Shown piece by piece: positions 17,083 through 26,071 of a DNA stretch of 64,000 nucleotides (positions are counted from its first letter, which is position 1; the number at the start of each line of letters is the position of its first letter). The position numbers were made by a program, and so were the translations under genes. The notes beneath the pieces were generated by a model that was not told the DNA's origin, made no database searches, and saw only the letters and a list, made by a program, of their open reading frames with translations. The DNA comes from Corynebacterium crudilactis. Lineage in GTDB: Bacteria; Actinomycetota; Actinomycetes; Mycobacteriales; Mycobacteriaceae. Location of the stretch: NCBI RefSeq assembly GCF_001643015.1, contig NZ_CP015622.1, forward strand, positions 2,183,358 through 2,247,357. Reading direction: 5' to 3'.

Positions 17083-18018
17083 CTAACCCGAGGATCCTAA
17101 AATAAGGGACACCGCCACCAGTACAGGGAAAGAAATCAATGTGGTGACCACCCCTGTATCCCTAGCCATGGATTCTGCAGTTCTAAACCGCAGTGCATAG
17201 GTGTACACATTTTGGGCGGTGGGCAGCGCCCCGAGAATAATCGCAGACAATAATGCAGTGCCTTCCATCCCCAAGGACAGAGCTAACAATCCTGCAACAA
17301 TCGGGTGCATAATGTTCTTAAACAATGCAGCCAGGAAAACATCTCGCCTGGAAACTGCCCCCTTTTCCAAGATTTTACTCTTTGAAAGGGACAAACCGAA
17401 CACAATAAGTGCCAATGGAACTGAGGCATTAGCCAACATTTCGATGGGTTGTGCAAGTACTATTGGTACGCTCATCGATGTCAACGACACAAAAATTCCT
17501 GCAATCGCTGCCAACACCATGGTATTTGTCAGAGGAGTGACCACCAGATTGCGCACCAGATTAGTGGACTTCTTGTTTGTCATCATCTCCATAATGGTCA
17601 TGGTGATCGGCGCATAAAAAGCTACCTGGAACAAAATCACCGGAATCACCACGGTGAAATCATCCAAAATATAGGCAGCCAATGGGATACCTAGGTTTCC
17701 CGCATTTGCATAAGAAGCCGCCAACATGCCGATCACAGACACTGCGGTGGTGCGTTTGAGAACAAACCGCATCAAGAGGAAAAATAAGAAACCTACGATT
17801 AATGCGGATACGGCAATAACCACAAAATTTAAGGAAAAGATCGTAGCCGCATCAGATTTAGTGACACGGTCAAACAACAACGCTGGAGTTGCAACATAGT
17901 AAACAAACAGGCTCAAAGGTTTCTGAGCCTGTTGGCCCAAGGTATTCCTCCTGCCCAGAATCCAACCAATTCCGATGACGATGAACACCACCGTGAAACC
18001 CATGAGCACCTGTTGCAT
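17083..18018 (-). CDS. Auxin efflux carrier (AEC) family transporter
   Basis: 311 aa, ten predicted membrane helices in two halves, with the AEC-type conserved stretches YVATPALLFDRV, LAASYANAGNLGIPLAAYIL and ALPTAQNVYTYALRF. Family members in bacteria (MleP/MdcF-like) move malate, malonate or other organic acids. It starts only 5 bp after the stop of the FAD/Fe-S dehydrogenase, so the pair forms an operon; a carrier for a 2-hydroxyacid or its product is a reasonable inference. The substrate is not visible from sequence. Confidence 0.85.
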   Translation of the reverse strand: MQQVLMGFTVVFIVIGIGWILGRRNTLGQQAQKPLSLFVYYVATPALLFDRVTKSDAATIFSLNFVVIAVSALIVGFLFFLLMRFVLKRTTAVSVIGMLAASYANAGNLGIPLAAYILDDFTVVIPVILFQVAFYAPITMTIMEMMTNKKSTNLVRNLVVTPLTNTMVLAAIAGIFVSLTSMSVPIVLAQPIEMLANASVPLALIVFGLSLSKSKILEKGAVSRRDVFLAALFKNIMHPIVAGLLALSLGMEGTALLSAIILGALPTAQNVYTYALRFRTAESMARDTGVVTTLISFPVLVAVSLILGSSG

Positions 18019-18023
18019 GATCG

Positions 18024-20870
18024 TTATTGTGCCATGTTGTTTTGCTTCAAGATATTTAAGACCACCTCGGCAAGGTGTGTGGCCTGTTTACCAGTACCTT
18101 GCTCAATCTGGGTACGGCAGGAAAAACCATCAGCAATAATATGGCCCTCTGATTTTCTCACCTTAGGAAATAGCTCTCGTTCTCCCAGTGCAAACGACAT
18201 TTCAGCGTGGTCTTTTTCAAAACCCCAGTTGCCTGCCAAGCCACAGCAGCCAGTAGCAATTTGTTCTTCTTCCACACCCAAGGCACTTAATACAAGCGCT
18301 GATTGTTGCGGATCTCCCAATGATCGTTCATGACAGTGGACTTGAGTTAAGGCAGTAGATTCAGTTGCAACAAGTGTTCCTTGTTCAACCAGTTGCGTAA
18401 TCTTCGGAGCAATTACTTCAGCAAAAGGTTTAGTTTGGGCTGCAAGCCGTACCAGATCAGGGTTGTCAGAAAGCTCTGTTGCTTCATCTTGAAGCATCAC
18501 TGTGCACGATGGTTCCAGCCCCACCACAGTAAGCCCCTGGTCGAGATAAGGTTTCATCACTTTTGCAGTTTGTTCCAGTACTTTTTTCGCCATGCCAAGC
18601 TGACCTGTTGAATGCCATGTAAGGCCACAACATACAAAGCCCTCCGGGATCACCACATTGAAACCTAAAGCTTCCAGAGTTTTGATCGCGGCATGTGCCG
18701 GGCCAGTATCAAGGTTTGTGTTGAAGGAGTCTGGCCATAACACGACTGTTTCACCAGTATTTTTCTCAGGCGTGTACTTCCGCAGTGAGCGATGCGCGAA
18801 GGAAATCAGTGGGCGGTCAGCAAGCCCGCCAATTTTGCGCACCAGTGGGGCGAAGAGTGTTGAGCGCATGGTGGCGTCGATAAGCGTAGGTAGAAACGGT
18901 ATTTTATGCGCAACGTGTCCGAGCAAAGGCAGCCATCCCATGACGTAATGGGCCATTGGGCGGAGACGTCCTGCATAGTGTTTATCTAAGAATTCCGCTT
19001 TGTAGGTGGACATATCGACATTGACAGGGCACTCAGAAGCACAAGCTTTACATGATAAGCACAGGTCAAGGGCTTCGTTTACGTCCTCACTGCGATAGCC
19101 ATCCTGAATGGATTCGCCACGGAACATCTCAGAAAGCAAACGTGCCCGACCTCTGGTGGAATGCACTTCATCACCAGTGATTTGGAAGGATGGGCACATC
19201 GCATCAGATTCCGAACGGCAAGCTGATACACCGACGCAACGGTTCACGGCATTAACCATGGAACCTTTATCATGCGAGAAACTATGCACAGGCGTGATCT
19301 CTAGTGTGCGTTGGCCTGGATCCATGCGAAGCCCCTGCATCACTGGATCAGCCCACACCAACACGCCAGGGTTAAACAGGCGTTGCGGGTCAAATATCAA
19401 TTTGAATTCTTCGAAGAGTTTACGCATCTCAGGGGAATACATGCGGTCCAAAAATGATGAACGCGCGCGACCATCACCATGCTCACCAGACAAACTTCCG
19501 CCATATGAAGCAACCAAAGTGGCTGCTTCATTCATGAATGCCTCAAACTTTTTCAAACCTTCTTTAGTGGAAAAATCAAAGCTAATGCGCACATGGACAC
19601 AGCCTTCCCCAAAATGGCCAAACGGAATTCCTTGATAATCAAATTTATCCATCAGCGCATAAAGGTCACGGAGATAATCAGCCAGGTTTTCTGGTGGGAC
19701 AGCAGAGTCTTCCCAGTTCGGCCAAGCTTCCCCGCCATCAGCTAAACGCGTAACAATGCCTGCGGAGGACTCCCGAATCCGCCATAACTCGCGCATTTCT
19801 GCAGGTTCTGACACCACCACATAATCAATGGTATCAACGGTTGTTGCTACTTTTTCAGCCGCTGCGATTGCTGATTCAATAGTGTCGCTTCCGGTTTCGC
19901 AGTATAACCAGCCACCAGCGTCAATGCCTTTACGGTTGCCTGGAAGGTTCTGTCCAGCTTCCGATTGTCCTTGTTTACTGCGCAGAGCAGCCAGCAGGTC
20001 ACCGCCCATACCCTCGATAGTGGCAACGCCTGGCAGCCGAAGTTTAGCTGCAGCACGTGCTGCATCGAATACGGTATCAAAGGCTAGAACGGCAAGCGCT
20101 TTTACTTTAGGCGTTGGAACCAATTTCACCGTGAGGCGTGTAATGATTCCAATGGTTCCTTCTGTGCCAGCCATAGCTTTAGCCATGTCATGAGCAAGAT
20201 AATGCAAACCATATCCGGAAACCTGACGGGGAAACCGTCCGAGTTCTTTATTTATCAGCTCACTATTGTTAGCAGCAAGTTCCATGAGCTGGCGTTGGAT
20301 AACAGGGTCATCACAACCATCTTTCGTCACTGTGACTTCTCTGCCGTCACCAAGCATGAGGGTAACATCCACTAAATTTTCAGCCGCAGTACCAAAAGCA
20401 ACCGAATGTGAGCCACAAGCATTATTGGCAACCATGCCACCAATGGTGCATCGTGAGTGTGTAGATGGATCGGGGCCATAGGTTAATCCGAATTCCGCAA
20501 CAGCATCACTCAATGCATCACACACCACGCCAGGTTCAACTATCGCAGTGCGGGCGATGGGATCAATATTTAGAATACGATTAAAAAATCTAGAGGTATC
20601 GATAATTAAGCCCTCGCCAATCGCATTTCCAGCTACAGAGCTTCCGCCGCCTCGACCAACAACAGACCATCCACGAGCAACGGCTACGGCAATGGATTCT
20701 CTAATCTGCTCAACATTTTCCGGCTCAGAAATCGCTGCGGGCACCCTCCTGAAAATTCCAGCATCTGAGGAATATGCCGCGCGAGTCTTCATATCCGTTC
20801 GAAGTTTTGCACGAGATTGTTGGCTATAGACTTCTGGGTCTAGCCGTTTAAATTTGATGGTGTGAGTCAT
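18024..20870 (-). CDS. FAD/Fe-S D-2-hydroxyacid dehydrogenase (GlcD-GlpC fusion type)
   Basis: 948-aa fusion. Residues ~35-215 form a PCMH FAD-binding domain (VGRGGGSSVAGNAIGEGLIIDTS; THSRCTIGGMVANNACGSHS); ~270-520 the FAD-oxidase C domain (GHFGEGCVHVRI; GEHGDGRARSSF); ~550-640 two iron-sulfur clusters (C-x4-CRSES...MCPS and CLSCKACASECPVN); and ~700-930 a CCG-type domain (FVCCGLTW, TGCCGLAGN). Such proteins oxidise D-lactate, glycolate or 2-hydroxyglutarate and pass electrons to quinone. The ATG at 20870 has AAGGA 8 nt upstream. It is divergent from a FadR-type regulator, with a palindrome between them, and the AEC carrier follows in the operon. Substrate unassigned. Confidence 0.88.
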   Translation of the reverse strand: MTHTIKFKRLDPEVYSQQSRAKLRTDMKTRAAYSSDAGIFRRVPAAISEPENVEQIRESIAVAVARGWSVVGRGGGSSVAGNAIGEGLIIDTSRFFNRILNIDPIARTAIVEPGVVCDALSDAVAEFGLTYGPDPSTHSRCTIGGMVANNACGSHSVAFGTAAENLVDVTLMLGDGREVTVTKDGCDDPVIQRQLMELAANNSELINKELGRFPRQVSGYGLHYLAHDMAKAMAGTEGTIGIITRLTVKLVPTPKVKALAVLAFDTVFDAARAAAKLRLPGVATIEGMGGDLLAALRSKQGQSEAGQNLPGNRKGIDAGGWLYCETGSDTIESAIAAAEKVATTVDTIDYVVVSEPAEMRELWRIRESSAGIVTRLADGGEAWPNWEDSAVPPENLADYLRDLYALMDKFDYQGIPFGHFGEGCVHVRISFDFSTKEGLKKFEAFMNEAATLVASYGGSLSGEHGDGRARSSFLDRMYSPEMRKLFEEFKLIFDPQRLFNPGVLVWADPVMQGLRMDPGQRTLEITPVHSFSHDKGSMVNAVNRCVGVSACRSESDAMCPSFQITGDEVHSTRGRARLLSEMFRGESIQDGYRSEDVNEALDLCLSCKACASECPVNVDMSTYKAEFLDKHYAGRLRPMAHYVMGWLPLLGHVAHKIPFLPTLIDATMRSTLFAPLVRKIGGLADRPLISFAHRSLRKYTPEKNTGETVVLWPDSFNTNLDTGPAHAAIKTLEALGFNVVIPEGFVCCGLTWHSTGQLGMAKKVLEQTAKVMKPYLDQGLTVVGLEPSCTVMLQDEATELSDNPDLVRLAAQTKPFAEVIAPKITQLVEQGTLVATESTALTQVHCHERSLGDPQQSALVLSALGVEEEQIATGCCGLAGNWGFEKDHAEMSFALGERELFPKVRKSEGHIIADGFSCRTQIEQGTGKQATHLAEVVLNILKQNNMAQ

Positions 20871-20917
20871 GGCGTTGTCCTTACTGGGGATGAAATTCTC
20901 ATATCAAAGAGCAGTTA

Positions 20918-20929
20918 GTAACATGTTAC
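20918..20929. promoter_or_regulatory. Candidate FadR-type GntR operator, glcD-like/regulator intergenic
   Basis: GTAACATGTTAC is a perfect 12-bp palindrome in the 94-bp space between the dehydrogenase start (20870) and the regulator start (20965). An 11/12 copy occurs upstream of the TRAP permease. FadR-type regulators typically bind short palindromes of this form. Confidence 0.6.
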
Positions 20930-20964
20930 CGGCTACTTGGCTTAATTGTGAGATAATATCTGGC

Positions 20965-21678
20965 ATGTCTGCTAAAAAGGTTGCGCACGCACGTTCACTC
21001 ACAGATCAAGTTATGGATTATGTTCGAGAATCCACACTCAATAAAACAATGGTCACCGGTGAGTGGTACAGCGTTTACCAAATCAGCGACCAATTAGGAA
21101 TCTCCCGCTCCCCTGTCCGAGATGCCCTACTCCGACTTGAAGAAGCCGGGTTAGTTCAATTCACCAGAAACCGTGGCTTCCAGATTGCAGAAACGAAGCC
21201 ATCAGATGTGGCGGAAATTTTTGCGCTCCGCCTGGGCATTGAACCAGCTGCAGCATATCGTGCAGCGCTTTTACGTACTGAAGAACAGCTCCAAGAAGCA
21301 GACGAAACCATTGCACTCATGGCACAGGCTCGCTCAGATAATGATGAAGAAAGTTTCTTCACATATGACAGGCGCTTCCATCACCAAATCATGTCCATGG
21401 GACAATCGCAGCGCGGTGCAGATTTGGTGGAAAAACTTCGTGCACATACCCGCATTCTCGGAGCATCCACGGCAGGAAATAAACGCACACTAGCCGATAT
21501 TTTAGAAGAACACGAACCAATCCTGGATGCTATTAAACGTCAATCTGCAGAAATAGCACGTGCATCTATGCGTGAACACATCCAGGTAACCGGAAAACTT
21601 CTTCTTGAACAAGCAGTAGAACAAACTGGTGAAGGTGACCCCAAAGCAATTTGGGAGCAGTACACCGATGGCGTTTAG
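20965..21678 (+). CDS. GntR/FadR-family transcriptional regulator
   Basis: 237 aa from the ATG at 20965. The frame is open to 20869, but the longer version would overlap the dehydrogenase start and span the operator. A TAATAT -10-like box at 20954-20959 lies 5 nt upstream, consistent with a leaderless transcript. Winged helix at about 10-75 (QISDQLGISRSPVRDALLRLEEAGLVQF) and an FCD ligand domain behind it, with Asp/His metal-binding residues likely in YDRRFHHQIMSMG and near MREHIQVTG. FCD regulators respond to organic acids. It lies between the 2-hydroxyacid dehydrogenase operon and the TRAP permease, whose promoters share its candidate operator. Confidence 0.85.
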   Translation: MSAKKVAHARSLTDQVMDYVRESTLNKTMVTGEWYSVYQISDQLGISRSPVRDALLRLEEAGLVQFTRNRGFQIAETKPSDVAEIFALRLGIEPAAAYRAALLRTEEQLQEADETIALMAQARSDNDEESFFTYDRRFHHQIMSMGQSQRGADLVEKLRAHTRILGASTAGNKRTLADILEEHEPILDAIKRQSAEIARASMREHIQVTGKLLLEQAVEQTGEGDPKAIWEQYTDGV

Positions 21679-21688
21679 AACAGGTTAC

Positions 21689-21940
21689 TTAGTCAATTTC
21701 TGCTGAGCCCATATCTTTCGGCCGATCTGGGCTATACCGCAAGACGAATGCGCACACTGCACACAGTGTTGCCGCCACAAAAGCCCAAGGCGCAATGTTT
21801 CGAGTAGCGCTGGTAACGATGCCCTCGTTGAGCATGATCACGCCTACTGTCTGCACACCTACGATCAATGTGCCGCCGATGAGGAAAGACACAAGAAATA
21901 CCACAAAGAGCACTCTAAATAACTTGAAAATGGAATTCAT
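21689..21940 (-). CDS. Small two-helix membrane protein next to TRAP permease
   Basis: 83 aa from the ATG at 21940 (MNSIFKLFRVLF) with an AAAGGGG site 5 nt upstream; an in-frame start at 21991 would lack such a site and overlap the permease. Two membrane helices (about 9-34 and 48-66) and a polar tail (RYSPDRPKDMGSAEID) are all it contains. It follows the TRAP large permease by 10 bp. It occupies the position of a DctQ small subunit but is half the usual size and lacks four helices. It may be a minimal accessory subunit; its role is unproved. Confidence 0.7.
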   Translation of the reverse strand: MNSIFKLFRVLFVVFLVSFLIGGTLIVGVQTVGVIMLNEGIVTSATRNIAPWAFVAATLCAVCAFVLRYSPDRPKDMGSAEID

Positions 21941-21950
21941 TTTTACCCCT

Positions 21951-23300
21951 TTATCCCGCAGGAACGATGACTGGCAAGATACCCATACCAACTAGCCAAG
22001 CAAGTAGCACCATGGGTACAACGAAATACGTAATCAACGGCACAAACATTTTTGTTGGATTTGCATCTGCTATCGCTGCGGATAAGTAAATTGGTGCGCC
22101 AACCGGAGGAGATGCTCCCTCAGTTGAGGTGCACAGCAAAATCACCACGATTGCCACTGTCGGATCGATTCCCACTGCAGCCAAAGCCGCAACAGCTGGC
22201 GCGCCAATAGCGGCAGCAGTAGCCGTTGAAGACAAAGGTGTGGCCACGATAATGCACATCACGCACACAATGATCACCATGACAGCTTTGGGGAGATCCA
22301 TGGAATCTAGCCAATTGGACAATTGCGGACCGACGCCTAAATCTTCCATAATATTGGCTGCCGCAAGCGCAGAAAATAGTGAAATGCCGACGGTCGCAAA
22401 CTGTGGCAGGTCACGAGAAATCTGAATTCTAAAATGAGCCAAGTTATTGGCGATTCGCTTGCGACCTTCGATCAATGCAATAGCAGTAATCAGGATCGGA
22501 ACCCACACGATGATCGACATGGATTTGATACCCGGCTCACCGACACCGTTTACCTTCAACCATGCGGATAGTGGTCCGATGGTCAAGAGAACCGGAATGA
22601 GGATTCCTAGGAAAATAAGGGGTGAACGCCATCCCGCTTTAAACGCTTCGCCAAAAGGAACTCGCTGATCAGCAGGGGTTGCTGGAATTTTATCTTTACG
22701 GGTCCAATAAAAAACTACAACTAGGCGGTAGAACACTGCATATGCTCCACCACAGGCAAGGGCAATATACACCTGAGAAGCAGATGAGGCAGCTGCAGCG
22801 GGGAGGGCCAAGATGATAAACATCGTTGAGTTAGGAGGTAGAGCAACACCCAAACCAGAGTTTCCGGCAACTAGCGTTGCTGATCGTTCTGAGGTCCATC
22901 CGGTCTTTTTCATCCAAGGAATGGTGACAGATCCAACAGTGGCAGAGTTTCCGGCAGTAGATCCCGCAATCAATCCGATCATTGCCGAGCCAAGAGTGGA
23001 AACATAACCTGCACCACCGCGAAGCCTGCCGAAGATAGAGTTCAAAATGGCAATCAAGCGGTCAATTAAGCCGGTCGATTGAACGACAATGCCCATGAAG
23101 ACAAAGGCCATGCCAGCAAATGTAACTTCAGACTGCGCCGCACTGACCACGGCATCGAATAATAACTTGGGCGCTTGTGCGCCACCAACCAGTGCAGTGC
23201 CGATCAACCCGACCAGCAACGCTTCTGAAATATCTCGCTTTAAGAACACATTCAACACGACGGCGATTGCGATAAAAACAAGTAGAGCGATGATTCCCAT
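21951..23300 (-). CDS. TRAP-type large permease (DctM-like)
   Basis: 449-aa multi-helix protein of the DctM/ion-transporter superfamily. Conserved stretches GLIAGSTAGNSATVGSVTIPWMKK (broken here as the central GNSATVGSVTIP motif at about 117-128), NSGLGVALPPNSTMFII and the C-terminal EGASPPVGAPIYLSAAIADANP match TRAP large subunits. No DctP binding protein is adjacent, and only an 83-aa membrane protein follows. The 12-bp operator 31 bp upstream links it to the FadR-type regulator and thus to the neighbouring 2-hydroxyacid dehydrogenase. A carboxylate substrate is inferred. Confidence 0.82.
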   Translation of the reverse strand: MGIIALLVFIAIAVVLNVFLKRDISEALLVGLIGTALVGGAQAPKLLFDAVVSAAQSEVTFAGMAFVFMGIVVQSTGLIDRLIAILNSIFGRLRGGAGYVSTLGSAMIGLIAGSTAGNSATVGSVTIPWMKKTGWTSERSATLVAGNSGLGVALPPNSTMFIILALPAAAASSASQVYIALACGGAYAVFYRLVVVFYWTRKDKIPATPADQRVPFGEAFKAGWRSPLIFLGILIPVLLTIGPLSAWLKVNGVGEPGIKSMSIIVWVPILITAIALIEGRKRIANNLAHFRIQISRDLPQFATVGISLFSALAAANIMEDLGVGPQLSNWLDSMDLPKAVMVIIVCVMCIIVATPLSSTATAAAIGAPAVAALAAVGIDPTVAIVVILLCTSTEGASPPVGAPIYLSAAIADANPTKMFVPLITYFVVPMVLLAWLVGMGILPVIVPAG

Positions 23301-23330
23301 AAGCTCCTCCTTTAAGTGACCCGGAACACC

Positions 23331-23342
23331 GTAGCATGTTAC
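23331..23342. promoter_or_regulatory. Second copy of the FadR-type operator, upstream of the TRAP gene
   Basis: GTAGCATGTTAC differs at one base from the perfect palindrome at 20918-20929. It lies 31-42 bp upstream of the TRAP permease start (23300), a position suited to promoter occlusion. The rest of the 256-bp space to the peptide-transporter gene shows no gene. Confidence 0.55.
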
Positions 23343-23556
23343 ATGCGATGAATTTGAGTCCCCACAATCATTTCTTTCCAGAAATCCAAACCGGACAGTG
23401 CCACACCTTTCAAAACTGCACGTAAATCGATTACGTCACACCAATTACCTCAAGTGCCTTTACCTCTATTCGGGGGTAACACCCTCAAGCACTCTTTAGT
23501 CCTAATCCACCTCCCCCATTTAGTTTCCTCAGACACACCGACTAATCTCAGAACCC

Positions 23557-25050
23557 ATGAAGATCACGCGCGGATTCCTGCCGTCCTTGCTGTTGGCAAG
23601 CACAATCGTGGTTTCGTCATGCTCGGCAGGATCCACCGCTTATCAGCAATCTCCCCCTATTGATCAATCCTCGATCGTTATCGCGACCACCTCTGCCGCT
23701 GCTTCGCTAGATTTCACCAATGCTTCAGGTGCAGCTATCCCGCAGGCCATGATGTCCAATGTTTATGAAGGCTTGGTACGCCTAGATGCACAGGGTGACG
23801 TGCAACCGCTTTTGGCAACATCATGGGAAATCTCCGATGACCGCATGACATATACCTTCCATCTGCGGGAAGGCGTGCAGTTTTCTAATGGGGACCCTTT
23901 TACTGCACACTCTGCAAAGTTTTCTATTGACCGGGTAAAAACTGACTGGACCAACGGGCTTAAAAGTGGCATGGATGTTGTGGAATCCACCGAAGTTTTG
24001 GGTGAACACACCTTAGAAGTCTCATTATCAAGACCATCGAATCAGTGGTTGTGGAATATGGGTACTGCGATTGGTGCAATGATGACGGAAGCGAGCGTCG
24101 AAAAGCTTTCCACTGCTCCGGTTGGTACCGGCCCGTATACGGTGACGCACTGGTCGCCGGGCCGCGCTATTGGGTTTGGCGCGCGCGCAGATTATTGGGG
24201 CAATAAGCCGCTTAACGACGCCGCAACTATCCGCTATTTCAGCGATGCGACGGCGTCCAGCAATGCGCTGCAAAGCGGCGATGTAGATATTATTTGGGCA
24301 ATGCAGGCACCTGAGCAGCTGGCAACCTTGGATAATTTCGTGGTAGAAGTAGGCACCACCAATGGCGAGATGCTGTTATCAATGAATAATCAGCGTGCAC
24401 CCTTCGATGATGTGCGAGTGCGCCAGGCAGTGATGTACGCGATTGATCGTCAGGCAGTCATTGATACCGCGTTGGAAGGCTACGGCACGGACACTGGTGG
24501 AGTTCCCGTTCCGCCGACTGATCCGTGGTACCAAAAATCCACGCGCTACCTGCATGATCCAGAACGCGCTCGTGCGTTATTAAAGGAAGCCGGAGCAGAA
24601 GGAACACGAATCACCATGTCGATTCCTTCGCTTCCCTACGCCCAAGCAGCTTCAGAGATTTTATATTCGCAGCTTCGCGATGTCGGATTTGAGCCCGTGA
24701 TTGAAGCAACGGAATTTCCGGCTGTATGGTTGGCGCAAGTCATGGGACAAAAAGACTACGACATGTCCCTCATCGCTCATGTGGAACCTCGAGATATACC
24801 TACCTTATTCAGCCCTGACTACTACTTAGGATTTGAAGACGCACAAACCCAAGAACTTCTCGCCGCTGCTGATAGCTCTCCCAATGAAGTGGAATTAATG
24901 CAACAAGCTGTGGACCGAATCATGGATCAAGCCGTAGCCGACAACCTCATGAATGTAGCAAATATCGTGGTAATGTCCCCCGAAATCACTGGAGTTGATC
25001 CCAATGTTGTTTCAGGAGCTCTTGAACTTTCCATGATTGGCAGGTCTTAA
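23557..25050 (+). CDS. ABC transporter substrate-binding lipoprotein (SBP family 5)
   Basis: 497 aa. A lipoprotein signal ends at SSC (about residue 22). The mature part is an extracytoplasmic solute-binding family 5 domain: YEGLVRLDAQGDVQPLLATSWEIS (split here as NVYEGLVRLD and PLLATSWEIS), TYTFHLREGVQFSNGDPFTA and VRQAVMYAIDRQAVIDTAL. Such proteins bind oligopeptides, nickel chelates, glutathione or sugars; nothing in the sequence fixes which. It is first in a tight four-gene operon with two permeases and a fused double ATPase. Confidence 0.88.
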   Translation: MKITRGFLPSLLLASTIVVSSCSAGSTAYQQSPPIDQSSIVIATTSAAASLDFTNASGAAIPQAMMSNVYEGLVRLDAQGDVQPLLATSWEISDDRMTYTFHLREGVQFSNGDPFTAHSAKFSIDRVKTDWTNGLKSGMDVVESTEVLGEHTLEVSLSRPSNQWLWNMGTAIGAMMTEASVEKLSTAPVGTGPYTVTHWSPGRAIGFGARADYWGNKPLNDAATIRYFSDATASSNALQSGDVDIIWAMQAPEQLATLDNFVVEVGTTNGEMLLSMNNQRAPFDDVRVRQAVMYAIDRQAVIDTALEGYGTDTGGVPVPPTDPWYQKSTRYLHDPERARALLKEAGAEGTRITMSIPSLPYAQAASEILYSQLRDVGFEPVIEATEFPAVWLAQVMGQKDYDMSLIAHVEPRDIPTLFSPDYYLGFEDAQTQELLAAADSSPNEVELMQQAVDRIMDQAVADNLMNVANIVVMSPEITGVDPNVVSGALELSMIGRS

Positions 25051-25054
25051 AAAC

Positions 25055-26071
25055 ATGACCAAAACCATTAGTTGGACACTGTTGCGCTATCTGCTTACTT
25101 TTGCGATCGCCAGCGTCATTATTTTTGTCCTCATCCGTATTATCCCAGGTGATCCAGCTGCCGTTGCATTGGGAGTCACTGCTACCCCAGAAACCATCGC
25201 AGCCCTGCAAGCAGAGCTGGGCACTAATCGGCCACTTATCCAACAGTATTTTTCCTGGGTCTTTGGCATGCTCAGTGGTAATTTCGGGGTTTCGTTGAGC
25301 TCTGGCCAAGATTTATCACCGCTGATCCTGGACCGTTTGCAAGTCAGCCTCATTTTGGTGGGATGCTCCATTGTCCTCTCCCTACTAATTGCAGTTCCGC
25401 TTGGAGTGTTCTCGGCACGACGTGGTGGTGTGCTTATTTCTGGAATCAGCCAGATCGGCATTGCCATTCCAAGTTTCCTCGCCGGCATTTTGTTGGTCTC
25501 TGTTTTTGCCGTTGGGCTGGGGTGGTTGCCTGCCAATGGGTGGATTCCGCCATCTGAAAATTTCCGCGGTTTCCTCGCCAGACTTATATTGCCGGTTTTA
25601 GCACTCTCTGCAGTACAAGCAGCGATCCTCACCCGCTATGTTCGATCCGCAGTAATGGATGTTTTAAGTGAAGATTTCATGCGCACTGCTAGGTCAAAAG
25701 GTATGAGCCACAACCGTGCACTGATCGTCCATGGGCTCAGAAACGCAGCTCTGCCAGTTCTCACCGTGACAGGTCTACAGCTGACCACTCTTGTCATCGG
25801 CGCCGTAGTTATTGAACAAGTCTTTGTCATCCCAGGTATTGGTTCCATGCTGCTAGAGTCTGTATCCAACCGAGACCTCATTGCTGTGCAATCCATAGTC
25901 ATGCTTCTCGTAGCTTTTACTCTCTTGGTGAATTTAGCTGTTGACCTGCTATATCAAGTCGTTGACCCACGGCTTGGAAGTAGCACTGAAAGCAGTCCTG
26001 GCAGAAGCTTCGGCAGTGGCTTCGGTGGAGGCTTTAACAAGGGCTTCGCTGCAGAAAGCAGATCAGTATGA
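25055..26071 (+). CDS. Peptide/nickel-type ABC permease (DppB-like)
   Basis: 338 aa from ATG 25055, with GGCAGG about 10 nt upstream and the preceding gene ending at 25050; a TTG at 25037 would extend it by six residues into that gene. Six helices, the N-terminal IRIIPGDPAAVALG segment of DppB proteins, and the EAA loop DFMRTARSKGMSHNRALIVHGLRNAALPV (cited in parts) are present. An unusual C-terminal extension rich in Gly, Ser and Phe (SFGSGFGGGFNKGF) follows the last helix and is not part of the family core. The stop overlaps the next permease by 4 bp. Confidence 0.88.
   Translation: MTKTISWTLLRYLLTFAIASVIIFVLIRIIPGDPAAVALGVTATPETIAALQAELGTNRPLIQQYFSWVFGMLSGNFGVSLSSGQDLSPLILDRLQVSLILVGCSIVLSLLIAVPLGVFSARRGGVLISGISQIGIAIPSFLAGILLVSVFAVGLGWLPANGWIPPSENFRGFLARLILPVLALSAVQAAILTRYVRSAVMDVLSEDFMRTARSKGMSHNRALIVHGLRNAALPVLTVTGLQLTTLVIGAVVIEQVFVIPGIGSMLLESVSNRDLIAVQSIVMLLVAFTLLVNLAVDLLYQVVDPRLGSSTESSPGRSFGSGFGGGFNKGFAAESRSV

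Noticed and set aside
20869..20964. Upstream extension of the FadR-type regulator
   Set aside because: It would overlap the divergent dehydrogenase start and cover the palindromic operator; the downstream ATG 20965 with a -10-like box fits better.
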